From positions 1,488,001 to 1,552,000 of the forward strand of contig NZ_CAKAKL010000001.1 of the NCBI RefSeq assembly GCF_916619195.1: a stretch of 64,000 bases of DNA, written 5' to 3'. A program made the position numbers and the translations under genes. The stretch comes from Inquilinus sp. Marseille-Q2685 (GTDB lineage Bacteria; Pseudomonadota; Alphaproteobacteria; DSM-16000; Inquilinaceae). This document shows, one piece after another, positions 29,935 to 38,454 of the stretch; the first letter of the stretch is position 1; every line of letters starts with the position of its first letter. The notes under the pieces were generated by a model. The model searched no databases. It was not told where the DNA came from and saw only the letters and a list, made by a program, of their open reading frames with translations.

Positions 29935-30795
29935 TACGCCATCAGCGACCTGCATCTCGCCTCCGACGCCAGCTTCGAGCGGCTGGACGCCCTGCCCGGC
30001 CATCCCGAGGACTGGCTGATCCTGGCCGGCGACATCGCCGAGACGGCGGACGGGCTGGGCCGCGCCTTCACCGTTCTGGCCGGGAAGTTCGCCCGGCTGA
30101 TCTGGGTGCCGGGCAACCACGAGCTGTGGACCCGGGCCCGCAACCCGGCCGCCCCGCGCGGCGTCGAACGCTACGAATCGCTGGTGGCGCTGGCCCGGCG
30201 GCACGGCGTGACCACGCCCGAGGATCCCTATCCGGTCTGGACCGGCCCGGGCGGCGAGCATGCGATCGCGCCGCTCTTCCTTCTCTACGACTACAGCTTC
30301 CGGCCGGCGGACCTGCCGATCGAGGAGGTGGTGGCCTGGGCGGCGGAGGAAAGCGCTGTCTGCGCCGACGAGCTGCTGCTGTATCCCGACCCCTATCCGA
30401 CGCGGCAGGACTGGTGCCGGGCCCGGGTCGAGGCGACCGCCCGGCGCCTGGCGGCGCTGCCGGCCGGGCTGCCGACCATCCTGGTCAACCACTATCCGCT
30501 GCGCCGCGACCTGGTGCGGATCCCGCGCATCCCGCGCTTCAGCCCCTGGTGCGGCACGGTGCTGACCGAGGACTGGCACCGGCGCTTCCGCGCCGCGGTC
30601 GCGGTCAGCGGCCATCTGCATGTTCGCCACACCGACTGGCGCGACGGCACGCGGTTCGAGGAGGTGTCGCTGGGCTATCCCTATCAGTGGGAGCAGGCCT
30701 ACGGCATCGGCGCCTATCTGCGCGAGATCCTGCCCGGCCCGCCCGAGCCGACGCCCGCCGTCAGGGTGTCAGGGCAACGTGCCGGACCGCGATGA
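29926..30795 (+). CDS. Calcineurin-like metallophosphoesterase
   Basis: A 289-residue phosphoesterase with the five-block metal site: Asp8/His10 (ISDLHLA), LAGDIAE (~34-38), GNHELW (~64), a His in VNHYPL and the final GHLHVRH. No signal peptide, so cytoplasmic. The substrate is unknown. Its RBS and start codon lie inside the right arm of a long inverted repeat. The 3' end overlaps the convergent PPTase gene by 35 bp. Confidence 0.9.
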   Translation: MRVYAISDLHLASDASFERLDALPGHPEDWLILAGDIAETADGLGRAFTVLAGKFARLIWVPGNHELWTRARNPAAPRGVERYESLVALARRHGVTTPEDPYPVWTGPGGEHAIAPLFLLYDYSFRPADLPIEEVVAWAAEESAVCADELLLYPDPYPTRQDWCRARVEATARRLAALPAGLPTILVNHYPLRRDLVRIPRIPRFSPWCGTVLTEDWHRRFRAAVAVSGHLHVRHTDWRDGTRFEEVSLGYPYQWEQAYGIGAYLREILPGPPEPTPAVRVSGQRAGPR

Positions 30796-31477
30796 CCGGC
30801 TCCCCCTCCGGCCGGTGCAGCGCCAGCCCCAGCAGATGCCGCGGCGACGGCCGCCACTGCCGGAAATGCCAGGCGGCGCCGTCGACCGCCGGGTCGAGGA
30901 AGCGGACCTGCGGCCGTTCCGACAGCGCGTCGACCACGAAGCTGTCCAGCGCGATGGTCAGGCCGCCGCCCAGCGCCTTCACATAGGCTTCCTTGACCGT
31001 CCAGATCTGCAGGAAGGCCTCGCGCCGCCGCTCCGCCGGCACCGCCCGCACCGACGTCGCCTCCGCCGCGGCGAAGCGGCGGTCGGCGATGCGCGGCTCC
31101 ACCACCCGGCCGAGCCATTCGAGATCGACCCCGATCACCGTGCCGGGCGCCGCGGCGCAGGCGACCATGCCCTCGGCATGGGAGATATTGATGCCGATCG
31201 ACCGCCCCTGCTCCGGCCGGCAGATCAGCGGCTTGCCGTGGTCGCCGATGGCGAAGTCCCAGTCGCCGGCCGGGATGCCGGAGATTTCCTGCAGCAGCCG
31301 GCGCATCAGCGACCGGGCGGCGGCGAAGCGGCGGCGGTCGCCCGGCATGACGAAGCGCGCCGCCCGCGCCCGCTCCGCCGCGGTCAGGAAGGGCAGGCAG
31401 GCCTGGTAGAGGGCCTCGTCCTCCGGCACCTCGGCCGTCCAGACATGAGCGTCGGCAGGGGTGCCGGGACCGCTCAT
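30761..31477 (-). CDS. 4'-phosphopantetheinyl transferase, Sfp type
   Basis: A 238-residue enzyme that moves phosphopantetheine from CoA to carrier proteins. Magnesium ligands Asp118 and Glu120 are in IGVDLEW, and the WTVKEAYVKALGGGL block (159-173) holds the catalytic Glu163 and Lys167. The two-domain pseudo-dimer length is of the Sfp/EntD/AcpT group rather than AcpS, so it may serve non-ribosomal peptide or polyketide synthases, or lysine-biosynthesis-like carriers elsewhere. No carrier-protein genes are in the window. Confidence 0.9.
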   Translation of the reverse strand: MSGPGTPADAHVWTAEVPEDEALYQACLPFLTAAERARAARFVMPGDRRRFAAARSLMRRLLQEISGIPAGDWDFAIGDHGKPLICRPEQGRSIGINISHAEGMVACAAAPGTVIGVDLEWLGRVVEPRIADRRFAAAEATSVRAVPAERRREAFLQIWTVKEAYVKALGGGLTIALDSFVVDALSERPQVRFLDPAVDGAAWHFRQWRPSPRHLLGLALHRPEGEPVIAVRHVALTP

Positions 31478-31484
31478 TCGACCC

Positions 31485-31901
31485 TCACTTCGGGTCCACG
31501 CCGCCGAGCTTGCAGATGTGCTTCCATTCCGCGTCGCTCACGGGGCTGACCGACAGCCGCCCCTGGCGGATCAGGGCGAGGCCGGACAGGGCCGGGTCGG
31601 TCTTCATCTGCGCGAGCGTCACCGGGGTCTTCAGCGGCCGCGACGCCTGCACGTCGACCATGCCGAAGCGGCCGCTCTCGTCGCTCGGGTCCGGATAGTA
31701 TTCGCGCACGATCTCGACGATGCCGACGATCTCCAGCCCCTCGTTGGAGTGGTAGAAGAACGCCTGGTCGCCGATCTTCATCGCCTTCAGGTTGTTCGAG
31801 GCCTGGTAGTTGCGCACCCCGTCCCAATGGGTGCGCTTGGCCTTGACCATGTGGTCCCAGCTCCATTTGAAGGGCTCGGACTTGACCAGCCAGTGGTTCA
31901 T
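31485..31901 (-). CDS. EVE-domain protein
   Basis: A 138-residue single-domain protein matching the EVE (PUA-like) family at full length: NHWLVKSEPFKWSWD, HWDGVRNYQASNNLKAM and GDQAFFYHSNE are its signature segments, as in human THYN1. The fold binds modified bases in nucleic acids; the bacterial role is not established. It lies 3 bp after the YciI gene and 7 bp before the PPTase, on the same strand, so the three are likely one operon. Confidence 0.93.
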   Translation of the reverse strand: MNHWLVKSEPFKWSWDHMVKAKRTHWDGVRNYQASNNLKAMKIGDQAFFYHSNEGLEIVGIVEIVREYYPDPSDESGRFGMVDVQASRPLKTPVTLAQMKTDPALSGLALIRQGRLSVSPVSDAEWKHICKLGGVDPK

Positions 31902-31904
31902 GGC

Positions 31905-32189
31905 TCAGCCCTTCGGATAGACGCGGCGCCAGGGGGTGATGACGACGCTGGCCGGCAGGCCCGCCTTGCTGAACGGGTCCTCGGCGACGAAGCGCTCCGC
32001 CTCCGCCCGGTCCGCCGCCTCGATCAGCAGCAGGCTGCCGATCATGGTCTGCCCGTCGGCCGAGAGATGGGGCCCGGCCGCGATGATGCGGGCGGCATTG
32101 GCCTCGAGATAGGCGAGATGCGCCGGCCGGTTGGCGAGGCGGATCTCCAGCCCGTCCGGCCGGTCGACGGTGACGATCGAGAACTGCAA
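31905..32189 (-). CDS. YciI-family protein
   Basis: A 94-residue ferredoxin-like protein of the YciI/YCII family: N-terminal QFSIVTVDRPDGLEIR, the conserved His in RPAHLAYL and the Asp in FVAEDPFSKAGL. Family members resemble muconolactone isomerase in fold; the function is unknown in most. First gene of the probable YciI-EVE-PPTase operon. Confidence 0.9.
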   Translation of the reverse strand: MQFSIVTVDRPDGLEIRLANRPAHLAYLEANAARIIAAGPHLSADGQTMIGSLLLIEAADRAEAERFVAEDPFSKAGLPASVVITPWRRVYPKG

Positions 32190-32270
32190 GGATTCCTCCG
32201 ATACGCTGGATTGGCGACGCTAGCGGAAAGACGAGCGCTTGGGAAAGGGGCAGGATCCAGCTCGTGAAGG

Positions 32271-32594
32271 CTAATCGGCCTTGCGGGACCGGAGCGCTGC
32301 CAGCATCTCGCGCCGCAGGATCGCGTTAATCCGCGACTGGTATCCCTTGCCCTGCGAACGCAGCCAGGCCAGGACGTCGGCGTCGATGCGCAGGGTGGTC
32401 GAGGTTTTGACCGGCCGATAGAACCGGCCGCGTTCGGCGTTCTCCCAGAACGCCTCAGTCAGCGGGGGAATGTCGCTGGTGTCGATATCGCTGTCCGGGC
32501 GGGCGGCCAGCGCCGCGAGCTCGGCCTCCTGCGCCTCGGTCAGGGGCGGCAGGCGGGCGAGATCGACATCGTGCCTAACGGACTTCCTGCTCAT
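32271..32594 (-). CDS. brnA: BrnA antitoxin
   Basis: A 107-residue antitoxin of the BrnTA type II system. The C-terminal ribbon-helix-helix carries VKTSTTLRIDADVLAWLRSQ and GYQSRINAILRREM, the DNA-binding and dimer part; the N-terminal half should wrap the toxin. It begins 20 nt before the end of the brnT frame, the usual overlap. Intact, although the toxin gene is frameshifted. Should autoregulate through the paired sites upstream of brnT. Confidence 0.9.
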   Translation of the reverse strand: MSRKSVRHDVDLARLPPLTEAQEAELAALAARPDSDIDTSDIPPLTEAFWENAERGRFYRPVKTSTTLRIDADVLAWLRSQGKGYQSRINAILRREMLAALRSRKAD

Positions 32595-32881
32595 AGCGTC
32601 GTCTCTCCTTCCGGTCGGCCGCCCTGGCTGAGATGATGCGAATGATCTCGATCGACTGGCCGTCCTCATCCTCGTCCCGGATCGTGTGGGCCACGAGCAG
32701 CAAGACACGTCCAGCGACCATGCCGAGCGTCTGCCAGCGCTGCTCTCCGCCCTCGATACGATCTTGGTCCGTCAACGCGAACGGGTCGGCAAAGACACGC
32801 ATGGCCGTTTCGAAGCTGACCCCATGCTTGCGCAGGTTGCTGGGCCGCCTTGGCCGGATCCCATTCGAACCGGAGTCCCAT
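32575..32881 (-). pseudogene. brnT: BrnT toxin gene, frameshifted
   Basis: The BrnT ribonuclease sequence is split over two frames. It begins MGLRFEWDPAKAAQ from 32881, then one extra base at about 32839 shifts the frame; from 32838 the family sequence resumes as NLRKHGVSFETAMRVF and runs to the stop at 32575. Removing one base restores a 101-residue BrnT with the normal FEWDPAKAxxNLRKHG start and IRIISARAADRKERRRYE end. The native start makes only an aberrant peptide. A sequencing error is possible, since only one base in a non-homopolymer site is involved. Confidence 0.88.
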
Positions 32882-32905
32882 ACAAATTTGTTACTACAAA
32901 TCTGT
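32882..32905. promoter_or_regulatory. Probable BrnA operator (two 10-bp sites)
   Basis: ACAAATTTGT (a perfect palindrome) and ACAAATCTGT are separated by four bases directly upstream of the brnT start, in DNA much richer in A/T than its surroundings. On the minus strand, TTGACC at 32912-32907 could be the -35. Twin sites one helical turn and a bit apart fit autorepression by two ribbon-helix-helix dimers. Confidence 0.6.
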
Positions 32906-32951
32906 CGGTCAAGATAGCGGGTTTAGGCTCGCCGGGACGTCCTTCTCCGTC

Positions 32952-33929
32952 TCACGCCTCGCGTTTCGCCGGGCGCAGCAGCAGGCCGGCGATGGCGGTG
33001 TCGATCGCGGCGCCGCGGTTCAGCACGGCGTCGACCGCGGCGATCACCGGCGCATCGACGCCCGCCCGCGCCGCCAGCCGAGCCGCCGCCGCCGCGGTCC
33101 ACACCCCTTCGGTGACCGAGCGGCGCTCGCCCAGGATCTGCGCCAGCGGCCGGCCCTGCCCCAGTGCGATGCCGAGCGAGGTGTTGCGGCTGGTGGCGCT
33201 GCAGGCGGTCAGCAGCAGGTCGCCGAGGCCGGACAGGCCCGTCAGCGTCTCCGCCCGCGCCCCGAGCGCGGCGCCGAGCCGCGCCATCTCGGCCAGGCCG
33301 CGGGTGACCAGCGCCGCCCGGGCGTTCTCGCCCAGGCCCCGGCCGGTGACGATGCCGGCGGCGATCGCCAGCACGTTCTTCAGCGCGCCGCCCAGAGCGA
33401 CGCCGCGCAGATCCTCGCTCCAGTACAGGCGCAGGGTCCTGTGGCCGAGGCTGCGGGCCAGGGCGGCGCCGGCCTCGGCATCGGCGCAGGCCAGGGTCAG
33501 CGCGGTCGGCAGGCCCTGCGCCACCTCCGCGGCGAAGCTGGGGCCGGACAGCAGCGCCGGCGTCGCCTCCGGCCGCGCCTGGGCGGCGACCTGGTCCATG
33601 AACAGCTCGGTCGCGGTCTCGATGCCCTTGGCGGTGATCACCAGAGGCCCGGGTTGTGGCTGGAGTTGCCCCAGGATCGCGCGCAGATGCTGCGCCGGCA
33701 CGGCCAGGACCCGCAGCCCTTCCGTTGCGGCGAGGTCGGCGGTGACCGCGATCCCCGGATGCAGCGCGATGTCGGGCAGATAGGCGGCGTTCTCGCGGCC
33801 GTCCTGCATCGCCGCGGCGCGGTCCGGGTCGCGGGCCCACAGCATCACCCTGTGCCCGGCCCCGGCGAAGCTCTGCGCCAGCGCCGTGCCCCATGCGCCG
33901 GCGCCGATCACGGCGATCCGGCGGGTCAA
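32952..33929 (-). CDS. gpsA: NAD(P)-dependent glycerol-3-phosphate dehydrogenase
   Basis: A 325-residue cytoplasmic enzyme making sn-glycerol 3-phosphate for phospholipids. It opens with the Rossmann motif [14 protein letters not shown] (5-18); the catalytic Lys is in [14 protein letters not shown] (about 183-196), followed by the conserved [11 protein letters not shown]. No ATG fits: TTG at 33929 is the start, overlapping the tsaD stop as TTGA (33926-33929), so translation is probably coupled to tsaD. The length is normal for GpsA. Confidence 0.92.
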   Translation of the reverse strand: MTRRIAVIGAGAWGTALAQSFAGAGHRVMLWARDPDRAAAMQDGRENAAYLPDIALHPGIAVTADLAATEGLRVLAVPAQHLRAILGQLQPQPGPLVITAKGIETATELFMDQVAAQARPEATPALLSGPSFAAEVAQGLPTALTLACADAEAGAALARSLGHRTLRLYWSEDLRGVALGGALKNVLAIAAGIVTGRGLGENARAALVTRGLAEMARLGAALGARAETLTGLSGLGDLLLTACSATSRNTSLGIALGQGRPLAQILGERRSVTEGVWTAAAAARLAARAGVDAPVIAAVDAVLNRGAAIDTAIAGLLLRPAKREA

Positions 33930-34981
33930 GCCTTGACCCCGGCGCCGATCGCCGCCGCGGCGGTGGGGTCGAGCGGCCAGCGCGGCCGCGGCGCGCAGTC
34001 CAGCCCGTCGACCAGGCCGAGGCGCAGCCGCTCCAGCCCGGCCCAGGCGATCATGGCGCCGTTGTCGGTGCACAGCTTCAGCGGCGGCGCGACGAAGGGC
34101 AGCCCGGCCTTCTCCGCGACCTCGGACAGGCGGGCCCGCAGCCGCTGGTTGGCGGCGACGCCGCCGGCCACGACGAAGGCGCCGCCGGCCGGATGCTCGT
34201 CCCGGAACCGGGCGATGGCGCGCTTCGCCCGGTCGGCCAGCGAGGCGGCGACCGAGTCCTGGAAGGCGGCGCAGAGATCGGCGACGTCCTGCGCCGCCGG
34301 CAGCTGCGGCAGATCGGCGACGGCGCGGCGCACCGCGGTCTTGAGGCCGGAGAAGGAGAAGTCGCAGTCGGGCCGGCCGACCATCGGCCGCGGCAGGGCG
34401 AAGCGCCTCGGGTCGCCGTTCTTCGCCGCGGCCTCGACCAGCGGCCCGCCAGGATGGCCGAGGCCGAGCATCTTGGCGACCTTGTCGAAGGCCTCGCCGA
34501 CCGCGTCGTCGATGGTGGTGCCCCAGCGCCGGTAGCGCCCGACGCCCTCGACGCAGAGCAGCTGGCAGTGGCCGCCGGAGACCAGCAGCAGCAGATAGGG
34601 GAAGTCGACGCCGTCGGTCAGCCGCGCCGTCAGGGCATGGCCTTCGAGGTGGTTGACGCCGAGGAAGGGCAGCCCGCGGGCGGCGGCGATGCCCTTGGCG
34701 GTCATCACCCCGACGGCGACGCCGCCGATCAGGCCCGGGCCGGCGGTGGCGGCGATGCCGTCGACCGCGTCGAGGCCGATCCCGGCCTCGGCCAGCGCCC
34801 GGCGGACCACGCCATCGAGATGCGCCAGATGGGCGCGCGCCGCCACCTCGGGCACCACGCCGCCATAGGGGGCATGCTCCTCGATCTGGCTGAGCACGAC
34901 ATTGGCGAGGATGCGCCGCTGGTCGTCGACCAGCGCCGCCGCCGTCTCGTCGCAGGAGGTCTCGATGCCGAGCACGATCAT
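33926..34981 (-). CDS. tsaD: tRNA N6-threonylcarbamoyladenosine transferase TsaD
   Basis: A 351-residue ASKHA-fold enzyme of the t6A37 tRNA-modification pathway. It starts [17 protein letters not shown]; metal ligands His111 and His115 lie in VNHLEGHA, and the LVSGGHCQL and [12 protein letters not shown] blocks complete the active site. It needs TsaB, TsaE and TsaC, which are not in the window. Divergent from hemC across about 100 bp, an arrangement common in alphaproteobacteria. Confidence 0.95.
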   Translation of the reverse strand: MIVLGIETSCDETAAALVDDQRRILANVVLSQIEEHAPYGGVVPEVAARAHLAHLDGVVRRALAEAGIGLDAVDGIAATAGPGLIGGVAVGVMTAKGIAAARGLPFLGVNHLEGHALTARLTDGVDFPYLLLLVSGGHCQLLCVEGVGRYRRWGTTIDDAVGEAFDKVAKMLGLGHPGGPLVEAAAKNGDPRRFALPRPMVGRPDCDFSFSGLKTAVRRAVADLPQLPAAQDVADLCAAFQDSVAASLADRAKRAIARFRDEHPAGGAFVVAGGVAANQRLRARLSEVAEKAGLPFVAPPLKLCTDNGAMIAWAGLERLRLGLVDGLDCAPRPRWPLDPTAAAAIGAGVKA

Positions 34982-35083
34982 GATCGGCCCGATATAGGCG
35001 GTCCGGGCGTGTGGCGAAAGGACCGTGGCGAAACCGACCTACGCGGCTTGCCCGCCGGGCGCGGGGCTTCTAGAAGTCGGGCC

Positions 35084-36028
35084 ATGAGCACCGTTCTCCG
35101 CATCGGCACGCGCGGCAGCGCCCTTGCCCTCGCCCAGGCCGAGGAGACGCGGCGGCGTCTGATCGCGGCGCACCCGGCCCTGGCCGCGCCCGGCGCGGTC
35201 GAGATCCAGGCCGTCCGCACCACCGGCGACCGGGTGCAGGACCGGCCCCTGTCCGAGATCGGCGGCAAGGGGCTGTTCACCAAGGAGATCGAGGACGGCC
35301 TGCTGGACGGCAGCCTGGACATCGCCGTCCATTCGATGAAGGACATGCCGACCCGGCTGCCGGACGGGCTGATCATCGGCGCCCTGCTGCCGCGCGAGGA
35401 CCCGCGCGACGCGCTGTTCGCCCGCGACGCCGCCCTGACCGGCCCGGCCAGCCTGGCCGCGCTGAAGCCGGGCGCCGTGGTCGGCACCTCCGGCCTGCGG
35501 CGGCAGGCGCAGCTTCTGGCGCTGCGGCCCGACCTGCGGGTGGTGCCGTTCCGCGGCAATGTCGACACCCGCCTGGCCAAGCTGGACGCCGGCGCGGTCG
35601 ACGCCACCCTCTTGGCCCTGGCCGGGCTGAAGCGCCTGGGCAAGGCCGACCGCGTCTCGGCCGTGCTCGACCCGCAGGAGATGCTGCCGGCGGTGGCGCA
35701 GGGCGCCATCGGTATCGAATGCCGCGAGGCGGACGACCGGGTGCGCGCCCTGCTGGCCCCGATCCACGACCCCGACACCGGCGACCGGGTGGCGGCCGAG
35801 CGCGCCCTGCTGGCGGCGCTGGACGGCAGCTGCCGCACCCCGATCGCGGCGCTGGCCGAGCTGGGGCCCGGCGACGCGCTGACCCTGATCTCCCGCGTCG
35901 CCCTGCCGGACGGCAGCGAGATGCACGAGGACCGGCGCGGCGGCCATCGCTCCGAGGCGGCGCGGCTGGGCGCCGAGGCCGGCGAGGCCCTGCGCCGCCG
36001 CATCGGTCCCCATTTCCTGGCCGGATGA
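35084..36028 (+). CDS. hemC: Hydroxymethylbilane synthase (porphobilinogen deaminase)
   Basis: A 314-residue enzyme of tetrapyrrole synthesis. IGTRGSALALAQA opens the protein, the substrate-binding HSMKDMPT and RGNVDTRL segments follow, and Cys250 in LDGSCRTPI carries the dipyrromethane cofactor. Start at 35084 has a weak upstream RBS. Its stop overlaps the hemD start (ATGATGA), so hemC and hemD are coupled. Confidence 0.95.
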   Translation: MSTVLRIGTRGSALALAQAEETRRRLIAAHPALAAPGAVEIQAVRTTGDRVQDRPLSEIGGKGLFTKEIEDGLLDGSLDIAVHSMKDMPTRLPDGLIIGALLPREDPRDALFARDAALTGPASLAALKPGAVVGTSGLRRQAQLLALRPDLRVVPFRGNVDTRLAKLDAGAVDATLLALAGLKRLGKADRVSAVLDPQEMLPAVAQGAIGIECREADDRVRALLAPIHDPDTGDRVAAERALLAALDGSCRTPIAALAELGPGDALTLISRVALPDGSEMHEDRRGGHRSEAARLGAEAGEALRRRIGPHFLAG

Positions 36029-38454
36029 TGACGCGCTGGCTGGTCACCCGGCCGCGGGAGGAGGCCGAACGCTTCGCCGAGGCGATGCGCGACCGTGGCC
36101 TCGACCCCGTGATCGCCCCGATTCTGGAGATCGAGCCGGTCGACCCCGGCCCGATCGACCTCGGCGACGTGCAGGCGGTGCTGGCCACCAGCCGCAACGG
36201 CATCGACGCCTTCGCCCGGCGGGTGACGCGGCGCGACCTGCCGGTGCTGGCGGTCGGCGACGCCACCGCCGAGCTGGCCCGCTCGCTCGGCTTCCGCGAC
36301 GTGGCCAGCGCCGCCGGCGACGGGGCGGACCTGGCCGATCTGGCCCGGGCCCGGCTGGACCCGGCGGGCGGCGTGCTGCTGCACCCGTCGGGCGAGGACG
36401 TGGCCCGCGACCTGACCGCCCTGCTCGCGGGCTTCACTGTGCGGCGGATCGTCCTGTACCGCGCCCGGCCGGCCGCGGCGCTGCCCCCGGCGGCGGTGGC
36501 CGCCCTGGCCGACCCCGGGCTGGCGGGGGTGGTGTTTTTCTCTCCCCGCACCGCGAAGGTCTTTGCTACCCTCGCGGCCCGGGTCGAACTGACCCATCGC
36601 CTCGCCGGGCTGACGGCGGTCTGCCTGAGCCCGGCCGTCGCCCAGGCGCTGGATCCGTCGCCCTGGCGGGCGGTGCGAATCGCGGACAGGCCGGATTCGC
36701 CGTCGCTGCTGGCGCGGCTTTCCGATTTTCCCGCTGAGCAAGAGACGAGGACGGCGAACGGTATGGACCCGACCCCCGACAAGCCAGGCGAAGCAGCGGC
36801 CACCAGCCCTGACTCCCAGCAGCCGGACGACGCGTCGGCCACCTCTCAGGCTCAGCCGGAGTCCCCCGACAAGGCCGGCGATCCTGCCGCACCGCCGCCC
36901 GAGGAGGCGCTGGGCCTCCCGAGCGAAGGGCCGCTGACCCCGACCGAGCGGGTGATCGAGGCCTTCGGCGGCATCCGGCCGATGGCGGCGAAGCTGACCG
37001 TGCCAGTGACCACGGTGCAGGGCTGGAAGCGGCGCAACGCCATTCCGGAGCAGCGCCACGCCGACATCCTGGCCGCGGCCCGGACCCACGGCATCGCGCT
37101 CGACCCGGCCGAGCTGGCGCGCACCCGCCCGGCGACGCCGGAGGAAGGCGCGCCCGAGCCGGCCGAGCTGGCCGAGCCGGAGACGCCGCCCGGCCCGCCG
37201 CGCGTCGGCCCGCCGACCGTTCCGCCGCCACCCCCGGCCGAGCCGCCGGGCAACGTCGCCCGCTCGGCCTGGACCGCGGCGGCCGTCGCCATCGTCTTCG
37301 CCGCGGTCTCGGCCACCGCGCCGATCTGGTCGCCGCGCCTGTTCGGTTCCGCCACGCCCGCCCCGGCGCCGCAAGGGTCGCCGACACTGGGCGACCGCGT
37401 CGCCTTCATCGAGAAGCGCCTGGCCGACTTCCCGTCCGGCATCTCCGAGGCGATCGACGGGCTGGGCAAGCGGGTCGAGGCGCTGGAGAAGCCGCCCGGC
37501 GGCCCGGTCGATCCCGCGGCGATCGAGAAGGGCCGCGCCGAGCTGGCCGCCCGGGTCGACGCGATCCAGCAGAAGCTGGACCAGTTGGCCGGCACCGCGC
37601 CGCAGCAGCCCCAGCCGAACGTCCAGCCGCAACAGCCGCCGCAGCAGCCCGCTCCCGCCCCGGCAGCTCCCGCGCCGGCCCCGGAGGCCGTGGCGGCGCT
37701 GGAAGCCCGGATCGCGGCGCTGGAATCGGCCCAGGCCGCGGTGAAGACGCTGGGCGACACGGTCGCCACCCTGTCCGCCGGCGCCCAGGCCAACGGCAGC
37801 ACCCTGGCCGCGCTGCAGCAGCAGGTCGACGCGGTCAAGGCGACGGTCGAGCGGCTGCGCAACAGCGACACCGGCGCGCAGGCCCTGAGCCTGGCCGCGG
37901 GCCAGCTGCGCAGCGCGCTGGACACCGGCGCCCCCCTGGACGAGACGCTGGCCCTGCTGCGCGGCCTGGCCCAGAACGACGCCGGCCTGGCCAACGCCGT
38001 GGCGGCGCTGGAGCCGGCGGCGAAGGGCGTGCCCAGCCGCGCCGCCCTGGCCACCGGCTTCGCCCAGGCGGCGGAGGCGGCGCGCAAGGCCGACCAGCCG
38101 CAGAGCGGCGACTGGGTCGACCGCAGCCTGTCCGTGGTCCAGGACCTGGTCACCGTCCGCCCGGCCCCGGGCGAGGTCGAGGGCACCGACACCAACGCCG
38201 TGCTGGCCCGGGCCGAAGGCCGGCTGCAGCGCGGCGACCTGGCCGGCGCGGTCGAGGCGGTCAAGGGCCTGAGCGGCCCCGCGGCCTCCGCCCTGGCCGG
38301 GTGGCGCAGCCAGGCCGAAGCCCGGCTGTCGGCGGAATCGGCGCTGCAGAGCCTGTCCGCCCTGGCGGTGCAGCGCCTGGCGGCGGCGAGCGACGCCGCG
38401 GCCGGGGACACCGGAGCCAAGCCCGCCGACACCCAGCCCCCGAAGGCGCCATGA
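36025..38454 (+). CDS. hemD: Uroporphyrinogen-III synthase fused in frame to a COG4223/HemX-like membrane protein
   Basis: One uninterrupted 809-codon frame. Residues 1 to about 240 are HemD (WLVTRPREEAERFAEAM, ATSRNGIDAFARR, GVVFFSPRTAKVFA), which closes hydroxymethylbilane. From about 247 follow a Pro/Ala-rich spacer, a small helix-turn-helix-like module (about 305-360: AAKLTVPVTTVQGWKRRN), a membrane helix (413-435) and a long coiled coil with an end domain of the COG4223/mitofilin/HemX kind. In related genomes the second part is usually a separate gene. An internal ATG at 36763 (MDPTPDK) could be its own start. hemY overlaps the stop by 4 bp. Confidence 0.8.
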   Translation: MMTRWLVTRPREEAERFAEAMRDRGLDPVIAPILEIEPVDPGPIDLGDVQAVLATSRNGIDAFARRVTRRDLPVLAVGDATAELARSLGFRDVASAAGDGADLADLARARLDPAGGVLLHPSGEDVARDLTALLAGFTVRRIVLYRARPAAALPPAAVAALADPGLAGVVFFSPRTAKVFATLAARVELTHRLAGLTAVCLSPAVAQALDPSPWRAVRIADRPDSPSLLARLSDFPAEQETRTANGMDPTPDKPGEAAATSPDSQQPDDASATSQAQPESPDKAGDPAAPPPEEALGLPSEGPLTPTERVIEAFGGIRPMAAKLTVPVTTVQGWKRRNAIPEQRHADILAAARTHGIALDPAELARTRPATPEEGAPEPAELAEPETPPGPPRVGPPTVPPPPPAEPPGNVARSAWTAAAVAIVFAAVSATAPIWSPRLFGSATPAPAPQGSPTLGDRVAFIEKRLADFPSGISEAIDGLGKRVEALEKPPGGPVDPAAIEKGRAELAARVDAIQQKLDQLAGTAPQQPQPNVQPQQPPQQPAPAPAAPAPAPEAVAALEARIAALESAQAAVKTLGDTVATLSAGAQANGSTLAALQQQVDAVKATVERLRNSDTGAQALSLAAGQLRSALDTGAPLDETLALLRGLAQNDAGLANAVAALEPAAKGVPSRAALATGFAQAAEAARKADQPQSGDWVDRSLSVVQDLVTVRPAPGEVEGTDTNAVLARAEGRLQRGDLAGAVEAVKGLSGPAASALAGWRSQAEARLSAESALQSLSALAVQRLAAASDAAAGDTGAKPADTQPPKAP

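Noticed and set aside
31485-32881. EVE protein plus BrnTA as a defence island
   Set aside because: EVE is in an operon with YciI and a PPTase, BrnTA is a separate unit, and no restriction or other defence gene is present. Proximity alone is not enough.
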